Shown: positions 8,226-16,532 of the stretch, one piece after another
How the letters are laid out: each line of letters starts with the position of its first letter
Numbering within the stretch: position 1 is the stretch's first letter
Origin: Thermosaccharophagus gerlachensis
GTDB lineage: Bacteria; Armatimonadota; Fervidibacteria; Fervidibacterales; Thermosaccharophagaceae
Length of the DNA stretch: 64,000 nucleotides
Reading direction: 5' to 3'
NCBI GenBank assembly: GCA_041538025.1
Contig: JBGOEV010000009.1
Span: 1-64,000 of the forward strand
Position numbers and translations under genes: made by a program
Notes under the pieces: model-generated
Databases searched by the model: none
Seen by the model: only the letters and a program-made list of their open reading frames with translations
What the model was told of the DNA's origin: nothing

Positions 8226-9221
8226 TTACTCATAAATTTCTGGATTGACTATGTTTGGTGGGCGCTCGCCCCGTAACACTGCCAGCACATTCTCAACAGC
8301 CATGAGTGCCATCTTCGTTCTTGTCTCAATTGATGCACTCCCGATATGCGGAAGGAGAACAACATTCTCCATTTCAAGAAGCTCTGGCTCGACCTTAGGT
8401 TCGTTCTCATACACATCCAAGCCCGCACCTGCTATCTTTTTTTCTTTGAGAGCCCTCACAAGCGCTTTCTCATCAACAACAGGTCCTCGTGAAGTGTTGA
8501 TGAGGAAAGCAGTTCGTTTCATAAGGTCAAATTCTCTGTCGCTGAACATGTGATATGTTTTGTTTGGTCCATGTGTTATAAGTGGCACATGTATGGTGAC
8601 GAAGTCAGCCTCCCTAAGCAACTCATCAAACGGCACATATTTTGCTCGTAGTGCTCTTTCAACCTCCTCATCAGCTCGCACCATGTCATAGTAAATGACA
8701 CGCATGTCAAAGCCCCACGCTCTCCTCGCAACTGCTTTTCCTATTCGCCCAAATCCGACTATCCCAAGAACCTTGCCCCATACATCTGCACCAAGAAATT
8801 GCATTGGACCCCATCCGTTCCACTTACCAGAGCGCAGAAAACGTTCGGCTTCATTCAAGCGCCTCGCGACAGCCATCATCAGCGCCCATGCTAAGTCAGC
8901 CGTTGTCTCGGTGAGCACACCAGGTGTGTTCGTAACTGGTATTTTGCGCTTTGTAGCTTCAGCAACATCTATGTTGTTGAACCCAACAGCGTAGTTTGCG
9001 ATGATCTTCAAATTCGGATTTGAATCCATCACTTCGCTATCAATCGTATCGGTGAGCAAGCAAATAAGAGCATCACACCACTTAACACCTTCAAGTAGCT
9101 CTTCCCGTTCAATTGCATGGTCATGTGGGTAAATCCTCACCTCAGAAACTTCAGGGGCACTCCGAAGCCTTTCAATCGCTGGCTCCGGCAACATGCGTGT
9201 TACAAACACCTTATAACCCAT
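8226..9221 (-). CDS. D-isomer-specific 2-hydroxyacid dehydrogenase (glyoxylate/hydroxypyruvate reductase-like)
   Basis: The 331-residue protein has the family pattern: substrate-domain start YKVFVTRMLPEPAIERL, ANYAVGFNNID, NTPGVLTETTADLAW, nucleotide-binding GIVGFGRIGKAVARR, catalytic Arg in NTSRGPVVDE, Glu in GLDVYENEP, and catalytic His in LPHIGSA. It resembles archaeal and thermophile GyaR glyoxylate reductases, reducing 2-oxoacids with NAD(P)H; phosphoglycerate dehydrogenase activity is less likely because there is no ACT/regulatory domain. I use ATG 9221 (MGYKVF) because GGGGGTGG lies about 8 nt upstream; a 24-residue Gly-rich extension to 9293 looks unreal. It is divergent from the anti-sigma-like gene. 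Confidence 0.92.
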   Translation of the reverse strand: MGYKVFVTRMLPEPAIERLRSAPEVSEVRIYPHDHAIEREELLEGVKWCDALICLLTDTIDSEVMDSNPNLKIIANYAVGFNNIDVAEATKRKIPVTNTPGVLTETTADLAWALMMAVARRLNEAERFLRSGKWNGWGPMQFLGADVWGKVLGIVGFGRIGKAVARRAWGFDMRVIYYDMVRADEEVERALRAKYVPFDELLREADFVTIHVPLITHGPNKTYHMFSDREFDLMKRTAFLINTSRGPVVDEKALVRALKEKKIAGAGLDVYENEPKVEPELLEMENVVLLPHIGSASIETRTKMALMAVENVLAVLRGERPPNIVNPEIYE

Positions 9222-9417
9222 TCTTCCGCCACCCCCTGTGATGTTTTCATCTGCACCAAGCGTCCCAAATGATATTGTCAGCTCATTTTCCATTATGCGT
9301 CACCCTGCTCACGAGATACGCACTGCCAAAGCGAAACTGAAGTTTCCCGTAAGTGTCCAAGTTAATTGAGAATTCAATAGCTTGAGCAAACTTACCATAG
9401 CATGCGGGGGATAGAAG

Positions 9418-10884
9418 ATGGATTGTAAAGTGGCACGCATGTTTATTTCGGCTTACATAGACGGCGAGATAAATGAAGCGGATGTGGAAAGGCTTAACAA
9501 GCATCTCAAGCGCTGTGCGGAGTGTATGTCATTCTACAACTCCATGGTCACACTTAAGCGAATCCTTGCATCATCTCACGAGCCCAAACCTAAAAACGAG
9601 TTTTTAACGACAACCTTGCATCGGCTTAGAGAAGCCAAGGGGAGCCAGACCCTATCAAACAGACCGCACAATTGTAAAATTATCCAACATAAAATGCTTG
9701 AACTGCTTGATGGGGAGATTGAAGATGAGGATGCGCATGGGTTGCTTGAGCAAATAGCACGCTGTGACACGTGCACAGCAGTTTGGTTTCAATGGGAAAG
9801 GTATATGGAGGTAATGAAATCGCTTCGTGGTTTGCCCGTGCCAGCACATCACAAGGTAGCGCTAATTGAGCGCCTGCGTGAGGAAAAGCTTTCGTTGCAA
9901 ACAAAGATTCACTTTGCAGGAAAGCTTTTGCAATGGTCAAGGCAAGCCATTGTGGTTGCCATGGTTACTGCGTTCGCTTTATTGATTGCACTCTTGCTGA
10001 ATCATCGCATAAAGCATACGGTGATTGTGCAACACACTGGCGAGACAGTCAAAAAAGTTTATCACGAGGGCGAGAAGCGCATTGTAACAAGCCACATTGT
10101 TAAAGAATCATCAAGTCGTCCCATACCAATCCCTCATAAACCAAGTGAACTCGTTAAACGCCCACAGCGTATAGTTCATGGAAAGCCAGTTTCAGCACCA
10201 GCAAAATTTACAGCAAGCGTAGTTGCAACTGATGAAACCGTAAAACCATCAAACATCAATGACATAAGGATAAGCCTGAAGGGGACAGGTATTCCGATGA
10301 GAACCAATGTGGGGCGAAGGAGAGCCGGGGTGAGAGAGTTTGCAGAACGCATGCACGCAACAGTTGCGTTGCCAGTTCACCACGAGCATGAAAAGGTGGC
10401 TTCACAAATGTTAATCAAAAAAGCAAGGCAGGAAGGAATGAGTGAGCTACCGGAACTTGAAAAAATAACGAGCGGCACTCAAGTGACACATACATTGCAG
10501 TATGGAGCACTTGAAGCAACCAAAACGAGGGACGAAGAAAAAAGCATCGCTAAGAGTCTTCCGAAGTATGGCATAGGTGTGGCATCAGGGGAAGCTGTTG
10601 ATGAAGAACTTCTCTTACAAGGCGGTCTGGAAGAAGCCTTGAAGCGATGGAAAGAAGCAATGGAGCTAACATCTTCAAAAACTGTCTCGGTAGAAGGATG
10701 GCATATGATTATGGGAGCTGCTTTTCAATATCGCTCTGAAGTTGATGAGGTCAAAAGATTGAACAACTACTTTCTCGGTCGCCCTGACATCGTTGAGCGA
10801 GTTCGCCCCGGCGATACCTTCACTGGAGCAAGCCAGAACCGATGCCTTTACATAAAGCTCTTCAGGCTCGGGGTCCAATGGTGA
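9418..10884 (+). CDS. Membrane anti-sigma-factor-like protein with two zinc-finger domains
   Basis: This 488-residue protein begins with an anti-sigma zinc-finger (zf-HC2) domain: Cys3, His29, Cys33 and Cys36 in the HxxxCxxC arrangement, plus the AYIDGEI helix. A second copy at about 86-120 keeps Cys86, Cys116 and Cys119, but the His position is Gln112. A membrane helix lies at about 177-196, then a roughly 290-residue extracytoplasmic region rich in Lys, Thr and His with no recognised fold. Such proteins hold an ECF sigma factor inactive at the membrane, yet no sigma gene is adjacent. The next gene encodes a large barrel-like secreted protein. A similar protein at 50822 has its sigma factor directly upstream. 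Confidence 0.82.
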   Translation: MDCKVARMFISAYIDGEINEADVERLNKHLKRCAECMSFYNSMVTLKRILASSHEPKPKNEFLTTTLHRLREAKGSQTLSNRPHNCKIIQHKMLELLDGEIEDEDAHGLLEQIARCDTCTAVWFQWERYMEVMKSLRGLPVPAHHKVALIERLREEKLSLQTKIHFAGKLLQWSRQAIVVAMVTAFALLIALLLNHRIKHTVIVQHTGETVKKVYHEGEKRIVTSHIVKESSSRPIPIPHKPSELVKRPQRIVHGKPVSAPAKFTASVVATDETVKPSNINDIRISLKGTGIPMRTNVGRRRAGVREFAERMHATVALPVHHEHEKVASQMLIKKARQEGMSELPELEKITSGTQVTHTLQYGALEATKTRDEEKSIAKSLPKYGIGVASGEAVDEELLLQGGLEEALKRWKEAMELTSSKTVSVEGWHMIMGAAFQYRSEVDEVKRLNNYFLGRPDIVERVRPGDTFTGASQNRCLYIKLFRLGVQW

Positions 10885-10922
10885 TGACCGCTACACCTCG
10901 CTCATGGCAAGGTGAAAGGACG

Positions 10923-13679
10923 ATGAGCAAGCTAATGGTAATAGCCATGTTGTGGGTGTGCATCCTTATAGCTGTGATGGCAGGCGATCTGGCATCTTAT
11001 GAGGAGTCATTCTTGCAAAATTATGCTGACAATTTGAGCACGCTCAACCATTCGCGTCTCGGGCAGGCAACAAGGATAACGATGTTCAATGACAGGACTG
11101 AACCTCGGCTCACCAGCACGAAGCTGAAACCGGGAAGCCTTGTTCAAGGCGCTCATATCTCAACATTGCTTGGCAAAGGGACAAGTATCTCTGTGACTAT
11201 TGTAAAGAGCGCCCAATTCAATCCGACTTTGTCACAGTGCTTGCAGGCAAGAAACCTTGCCATCGGAGCCGAGTCATCCCTATCATGTTGGCGTGGTGTG
11301 AAAGAGAATAACTTGTTCACAACACAGATTAGTGACACAGCGGGTCACGTAGCCAAGGTTCAACCTAAAGGTTCGCTTGTAAGATACCGCATTGAGCATA
11401 GCTCAAATGCCTTCAAGTTGGAGTTTGAGAAAGCGCGTGTAGAAAAGGACTTCCTTTTGGGCAACGGTGCTTGGGTAAGTGAACTGAACCATGTTGCACC
11501 TCTCCCTCGTTCGCTAAATGCTCTTAAGGGATACGAATTCTCAACACTATCGTTGTGCTCAAAGGTAGGTTCGTTTAAAGCGGATGCCAAATGGCATTCC
11601 CTCTCGGGCAGTGGTGAAGTTGAACGCCAAAGTATTTCGTTCACCGGGCATGGGTTGAAAATGCACCTCGGTAAGACATCGGTTGAAAATGGTGCTTTGC
11701 TCACTGCCGAAGCAACTGGTGAAGAAACAAAGGCACTTGCATCAGAGTTTAAGTCTCTCTCAAAGGAATTTAAGTTGCTTAGTGTTCCAGCCACAAACGC
11801 GTTGCGTTCGTTTTCCAAATTGCATGAAAGCGAACAGCTGTTTGTATATGAACCATCAAATGACTTCCAGCTCAGGCATGAAAGCGTAAACATAAGCAAT
11901 GCCTCAATGAAGGTTTCACAGGAAGTAAACATGCTGAGATTGTTCGGTGGGAAGCTTTCAGCAGTTAGCAAAAGAGAAGCAGTTAGCGAAACCACAAGTG
12001 CGCAATTTTTGAAGAGCATAGGCAAAGAATCCATGGCTAACCTTATTGGGCGTTTTCAAAAGGTAACGCAGTTTACATTAGCCCCGTCAAAGATATTTCA
12101 AGCAAGCCACTCCATTACAGAAGTTGGCTCTCCAAAAGGCTCCCAGATCACGCGCATGACGTCATTCTCGCTTCAGCCTGATAAATCAACAAGCGCCTCA
12201 TTCATGTTTGGCGACATAGAATTTGAAGGTAAGCCAGAAAAAATCAAGCTGATGCAATGGAGCTTACAAAAGCAGTTTGATTTTGATGGGCACAAAATGT
12301 CCTTCTCAAACTTCTGGCAACGAAAGAAGCCCGACGATGGCACTCCAACATTACTGAAGCGTATGGCGTTCTCGTTCTCTACTAATCCAAAGTCCGCAAT
12401 GAAATTTCAATTCAACATTGTGCACACCGACACAGAACCAGATTCTCGTAGCGACGGGACTTATATGAAGATGACTCTTCACTCACCTCTCTCAAAGCAT
12501 GCTTCTTTAGCAGCTACATGGGAGAACAAGCCAACACCAATTGGCTCTGTCAAAACCGGAGAATGCAATGTTGATATCTCCAAGCTTAAGCTGCGTTATT
12601 GCTACAAAGAGGAGCCAACGCCTCAAGGAATAGAGCATAAGGTTGATCAGCTTCAGTTACACCACCCGATATCAGACGAAATGAATATGGTTGTTAATGT
12701 GACATCAATTGAGCGTGGCAACGAGAGAGTTAATGAGAGGTCAGTGATGATGGTGAGCGAAAAACAACAGGAGAAGGAAACTCTCATCAAAGTCTCTATG
12801 AGTGACAGAAAAGGTCCCGACAGCGAAGAGCAAACTCAATCTGTTGTCTTCCTTCACTCGGTAACCAAAGATGTTCTAATTGCAACGGAGCTATCGCAAA
12901 CGGACGACAGGGAGGGCAACAAAGGTGAGCAACACAGCGTTTATATTGCTGCAACAGCTAAATCGGACATGAAACCACAGGTTCACATTGGTTACACGAG
13001 CGTCCGTCCGCCATCCGGTGAGGCGAATCAAGCTCCATTAGTTCGGTTAAGCCTCGGAAAGCAAAATGGTGTTCGTGTAGTTGTTGGCTACACACTCAAC
13101 CAAACACGACAATATGGGCAAATGCCAATGCGCGAGTTGGTCTTCCAATTGCCACTTGGGAAGGCGAAAATTGAAGTATACCGCTTCTTAAATATGCCCC
13201 AGAACTGGATATCAAGGTGGTCTAAGGAATCGTGGTTCTCAAGGGCACCAATGAACCCTTTCCCAACGCTCCCAACAGGGCAGAAACTAAACCAACTCAG
13301 CCTTGTAGATTGGGGCATGGTGTGTGTGAGCGCAAATGTCTCAAAATGTTGGACACTGCAAGTCGGTGCTTACAAACTCAGCCCATATGCGGAGACGAAC
13401 TTAAACGAGGGACAAGATATATTTGCAACCCTTCAAGGCAGCTTGGGGAAGGATAGCAAACTGCATCTATCCTTCAGAAAAGTTTCCGAGAGACGAAACT
13501 CCAAGGATGTAAAAGGCTTGATCTACGCCATCTCATATGCGTGGAAAGTTCCTCAGCGTTCGATGGATGAATGTTACCTCTCACTATCAGCGCACTACAA
13601 CACGAATCAAAGAATACAACGCCCTCCTATCCCGCCTGGTGCTTACTCACTTACGCTTTCTTTTTCCTTCCGTTGGTAA
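10923..13679 (+). CDS. Large secreted, probable outer-membrane beta-barrel protein, family unknown
   Basis: This is a protein of about 918 residues from ATG 10923, beginning with a signal peptide (MSKLMVIAML then a hydrophobic core ending near VMAG). The rest is dominated by alternating polar/hydrophobic segments typical of beta-strands, with very few hydrophobic helices. It ends with the aromatic-terminated strand LTLSFSFRW, which resembles the C-terminal signal for outer-membrane barrel assembly. No known domain is recognised. An ATG at 10878 overlapping the stop of the upstream anti-sigma-like gene (ATGGTGA) is an alternative start and would couple the two genes. Envelope location is inferred; the role is unknown. 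Confidence 0.75.
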   Translation: MSKLMVIAMLWVCILIAVMAGDLASYEESFLQNYADNLSTLNHSRLGQATRITMFNDRTEPRLTSTKLKPGSLVQGAHISTLLGKGTSISVTIVKSAQFNPTLSQCLQARNLAIGAESSLSCWRGVKENNLFTTQISDTAGHVAKVQPKGSLVRYRIEHSSNAFKLEFEKARVEKDFLLGNGAWVSELNHVAPLPRSLNALKGYEFSTLSLCSKVGSFKADAKWHSLSGSGEVERQSISFTGHGLKMHLGKTSVENGALLTAEATGEETKALASEFKSLSKEFKLLSVPATNALRSFSKLHESEQLFVYEPSNDFQLRHESVNISNASMKVSQEVNMLRLFGGKLSAVSKREAVSETTSAQFLKSIGKESMANLIGRFQKVTQFTLAPSKIFQASHSITEVGSPKGSQITRMTSFSLQPDKSTSASFMFGDIEFEGKPEKIKLMQWSLQKQFDFDGHKMSFSNFWQRKKPDDGTPTLLKRMAFSFSTNPKSAMKFQFNIVHTDTEPDSRSDGTYMKMTLHSPLSKHASLAATWENKPTPIGSVKTGECNVDISKLKLRYCYKEEPTPQGIEHKVDQLQLHHPISDEMNMVVNVTSIERGNERVNERSVMMVSEKQQEKETLIKVSMSDRKGPDSEEQTQSVVFLHSVTKDVLIATELSQTDDREGNKGEQHSVYIAATAKSDMKPQVHIGYTSVRPPSGEANQAPLVRLSLGKQNGVRVVVGYTLNQTRQYGQMPMRELVFQLPLGKAKIEVYRFLNMPQNWISRWSKESWFSRAPMNPFPTLPTGQKLNQLSLVDWGMVCVSANVSKCWTLQVGAYKLSPYAETNLNEGQDIFATLQGSLGKDSKLHLSFRKVSERRNSKDVKGLIYAISYAWKVPQRSMDECYLSLSAHYNTNQRIQRPPIPPGAYSLTLSFSFRW

Positions 13680-13680
13680 T

Positions 13681-14493
13681 CTAAGGGGAGTTGTCATATA
13701 GGCAGCGTGGATCACCGGGGCGGTAACCTACAAGGTCTGTTATCTTTATCCATTTCACATGCCCATCTGCGAAGACAACATTTACACCTTCCATATGTCT
13801 TGGTGCTGGGACCCAACGGCGTGCTGTGTTGTCACCATAAAGTGGGTCGGCGATGAATGTTGCACACCCAGAGTCACCACAAACATATGGGAAGAAGACG
13901 CGGAAGTCAGTTCCGGCGTCGTCTGTCCATCTTTGAGGTGGCCATGCAGGATTTGCTATGTTTCCGGCATCGCAGAGGTAAACTGTAGATGTTGGTTCCC
14001 TTAGTTCAGCCATCTGAACTGGTTCTTCATCCCAATTGAAGACATTACTATAGTCGCCGCGTCTTGCACCAATGCCTTGGACAAACAATCGGTAATGATA
14101 ACCATACCCAAAGCGTATAGGTGAAGGATTAGCCCTGTAGTCCTTTGACGGGCACTGGAAAACCTGCTCACTGCGAATGTAAGGTTCAAGTATATCCCAA
14201 GTCCAAAGGACGCCAGAGTTGCCAGTCATGCGCCCAATGTAACCTGGTGCCCAAACAACGCCCAATGGGAAACGCTCATCGTTGTCTTGAATATACATCC
14301 TAAAAGCTCCGTCTATTTGCTTCAGGTTGTTTATGCAAGCCGATTGTTTAGCTTTCTCCCTTGCCTTCGCAAACACTGGGAAGAGGATAGCTGCCAGCAC
14401 AGCGATTATAGCTATCACAACAAGCAACTCAACGAGCGTGAAACCCTTATAGAGCATCTTTGGGTGTGCCTTCTTCACTTCCACTTGCCTCAT
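13681..14493 (-). CDS. Type II pseudopilin-like protein with DUF1559-type C-terminal domain
   Basis: The class III signal sequence is clear: a short basic leader ending in Gly before FTLVELLVVIAIIAVLAAILF, with Glu at +5 of the mature protein, so it is a substrate for a prepilin peptidase. It continues FAKAREKAKQSACINNLKQI, the N-terminal pattern of the many pseudopilins of Armatimonadota and Planctomycetota. The C-terminal end has the family's FADGHVKWIK motif. About 270 residues. ATG 14493 has AGGGGTGA 6 nt upstream. The family is secreted or surface-located; individual functions are mostly unknown. It converges on the barrel-like gene with one base between the stop codons. Confidence 0.9.
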   Translation of the reverse strand: MRQVEVKKAHPKMLYKGFTLVELLVVIAIIAVLAAILFPVFAKAREKAKQSACINNLKQIDGAFRMYIQDNDERFPLGVVWAPGYIGRMTGNSGVLWTWDILEPYIRSEQVFQCPSKDYRANPSPIRFGYGYHYRLFVQGIGARRGDYSNVFNWDEEPVQMAELREPTSTVYLCDAGNIANPAWPPQRWTDDAGTDFRVFFPYVCGDSGCATFIADPLYGDNTARRWVPAPRHMEGVNVVFADGHVKWIKITDLVGYRPGDPRCLYDNSP

Positions 14494-14587
14494 TGCAATC
14501 ACCCCTCTGCTTTGTAGTTTTGTTCACATCTCATTATGGCGATGCGTTGCTAAATCGTCAAATAGCGCTATTGGCTTTTAGGTCGAC

Positions 14588-15379
14588 TCAAAGAATTGAC
14601 TTCCTCAACCAGATGAGAAAGGCAGCAAGCAGACAAAGCCAAACAAGGGATCTAAGAACAGATGGCAGAAGCGAGATGAAAAAGAAGAAGAAACTCAACG
14701 GGATGATGAGAATGAGCGTGGTTATAACTACACGCCTAAGTGAATCTGGCTGTGCTATCCATGATATGAAGTCAACCGCAAAAGAGCGGTTCAATTCATA
14801 ATTGCATTTTTGGCATCTCGCTGCAATACGAGGGTTAATATTATGGCAGCGTGGGCATGCAATTCCTTTCAACTCGGCTTCCAGTTTTTTCTCTTTAGCC
14901 AAACGCAACTTGTATCTATCGCTTTGGCTCAACGGATCAAGCTTAAGTGCTTCCTCAAACTCTCTTATAGCTTCATCATACCGCTTTAACCTGAGATACA
15001 CATCGCCAAGCATTGAATGAGCTGCAGCGTTTTTGGGGTCGGACCTAATTGTTGCCTTGTAGCGCTCAATCTCTTGCTCATCAAGCCAACGCCTAATTCG
15101 CTGTTCGCTTATGTGATGCAACGCCCATAATACGACCACACCCAAACAAAGACTACAGCTCAATAGAACGATGAGGATGTTCTTCCACCAAATTATTGCG
15201 AGAACCAAACTCGCGATAGGGAGTAATATCAACACAGTGCCTTCCGTTGGAGACAGTTCACCCTCAACCAATTTCCCAACTATGGCACTTGCAACTATAC
15301 CAAGAAACAATAACAACACTGCTAACTTAAATCCCTCGGTAGCTGCTTCGCCATACGCCTCAAACATAACCTCAAACAT
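14588..15379 (-). CDS. Multi-pass membrane protein with TPR pair and zinc ribbon
   Basis: The 263-residue protein starts with two or three hydrophobic helices (about 15-90). A TPR-like segment follows (AAAHSMLGDVYLRLKRYDEA, about 118-150), then a zinc ribbon CPRC...CQKC (about 175-193), and two more C-terminal helices (about 217-260) including a run of Phe residues. The soluble middle should face one side of the membrane as a protein-interaction region. It lies 12 nt downstream of the E1-like gene and is probably in the same transcript. No specific function can be assigned. Confidence 0.8.
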   Translation of the reverse strand: MFEVMFEAYGEAATEGFKLAVLLLFLGIVASAIVGKLVEGELSPTEGTVLILLPIASLVLAIIWWKNILIVLLSCSLCLGVVVLWALHHISEQRIRRWLDEQEIERYKATIRSDPKNAAAHSMLGDVYLRLKRYDEAIREFEEALKLDPLSQSDRYKLRLAKEKKLEAELKGIACPRCHNINPRIAARCQKCNYELNRSFAVDFISWIAQPDSLRRVVITTLILIIPLSFFFFFISLLPSVLRSLVWLCLLAAFLIWLRKSIL

Positions 15380-15391
15380 AATCTATATCTG

Positions 15392-16117
15392 TCACTGCTT
15401 AACAGAAGCGCACACAGGGCAATTAGGGTTTCGCCTCAGCTTTATCGTCATAAATGTCATCTTCATTCCATCATAAACAAGGTAGCGATTGAGCAGCAAT
15501 TCGCCTATGCCAGTGAAATACTTAAGCACCTCCATTGCTTGAACCATCGCTATCAAGCCAGGTGTTGTCCCGACAACCGGAAATACACCAGGTGGTGGAG
15601 CTTCCTCAAATATGCATCTTAAGCAAGCCGTAAGACCGGGTATGATTGTTGTTGCATATCCCTCAAGACCCCAAATCGCCCCGTGAAAGAGTGGCTTCTT
15701 AGAGCGCACCGCATATGAATTGATGAGGAGCCTTGTCGGGAAATTATCCAATGCATCAACTATCACATCAACATCGTTGAGCACTTCATCCACATTCTCT
15801 TCCGTTAAGCGTTCACATACCAAGTTCATTTCGACCTCCGGATTAAGCTTGCTCAACTTCTCAAATGCCGATTGAGGTTTCGGACGCCCTATGTCATCGG
15901 TCCAGTGGAGCACTTGCCTATTTAGGTTGCTTTCTTCAACCACATCAGAATCTATCAACTTCAACCTCCCCACACCTGCTGCAGTCAGATAAATGGCGAC
16001 AGGGCATCCCAAGCCACCCATACCAACAATCCCAACACTTGCATTGCGCAACTTCATTTGACCTTCAACACCCCATCCATCAATGCGCATTTGCCTATCA
16101 TACCTTGCACTAAACAT
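15392..16117 (-). CDS. ThiF/MoeB/HesA-family E1-like adenylyltransferase
   Basis: The 241-residue protein has the E1 superfamily core: ARYDRQMRIDGWG start, nucleotide loop GMGGLG (32-37), the Asp of DSDVVEESNLNRQ, Arg/Lys in IGRPK, the metal-binding pairs CLRC and CPVC, and DNFPTR. Such enzymes adenylate the C-terminal Gly of ubiquitin-like sulfur carriers (MoaD, ThiS, CysO). ATG 16117 follows GGGGGTGG. A carrier gene lies just upstream on the same strand (110-nt gap), so the two are a likely enzyme-substrate pair. Whether this serves molybdopterin, thiamine thiazole, cysteine or another sulfur product cannot be settled; Thi4 in this genome makes a thiamine role less needed. Confidence 0.92.
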   Translation of the reverse strand: MFSARYDRQMRIDGWGVEGQMKLRNASVGIVGMGGLGCPVAIYLTAAGVGRLKLIDSDVVEESNLNRQVLHWTDDIGRPKPQSAFEKLSKLNPEVEMNLVCERLTEENVDEVLNDVDVIVDALDNFPTRLLINSYAVRSKKPLFHGAIWGLEGYATTIIPGLTACLRCIFEEAPPPGVFPVVGTTPGLIAMVQAMEVLKYFTGIGELLLNRYLVYDGMKMTFMTIKLRRNPNCPVCASVKQ

Positions 16118-16227
16118 GAAACCACCCCCTTCATGCATTCTTCACTTATGCAGCTGGTGAGCTCTCAGTGGTTTGTTAAATAACTCTCTACTCTGGTGCA
16201 CAATCCATATGCAACAGCCAGCATAAA

Positions 16228-16518
16228 CTAACGAAACACTGATGAACCACCAGCTATGGCTGGAATGATTGAGACTTCACTTGACTCTTTCAAAGGTGTT
16301 TCAAGCCCGTCAAGGAAGCGTATATCCTCACCATCAACGAAGATGTTAATGAACTGCCTAAGCTGTCCGGCATCGTCACATAACCTTTGTTTCATACCTG
16401 GGAATTTCTCCTCAAGCCTCTCAATCATCTCGCCAACAGTCTTAGCCTCAACAGTCACAACATCCTGATTGCCTGTTAGGCTACGCAATGGCATTGGTAT
16501 GCGAACTTGAACAGCCAC
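16228..16518 (-). CDS. MoaD/ThiS-family ubiquitin-like sulfur carrier with C-terminal tail
   Basis: The 96-residue beta-grasp protein has the family end SIIPAIAGG, but five residues (SSVFR) follow the Gly-Gly. Carriers must expose Gly-Gly to be adenylated, so either the tail is removed by a protease, as for CysO- or QbsE-like proteins, or this carrier is not charged in the usual way. I choose GTG 16518 because AAGGAGGTG lies about 7 nt upstream; the longer frame from TTG 16536 would contain the ribosome binding site itself. It begins 14 nt after hypF and precedes the E1-like gene. Confidence 0.88.
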   Translation of the reverse strand: MAVQVRIPMPLRSLTGNQDVVTVEAKTVGEMIERLEEKFPGMKQRLCDDAGQLRQFINIFVDGEDIRFLDGLETPLKESSEVSIIPAIAGGSSVFR

Positions 16519-16532
16519 TCTCAACACCTCCT

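Noticed and set aside
11360..12034. 224-residue minus-strand frame opposite the barrel-like gene
   Set aside because: Antisense shadow; Ser/Leu-rich with no start signal. The plus-strand frame has a signal peptide and a matching start.
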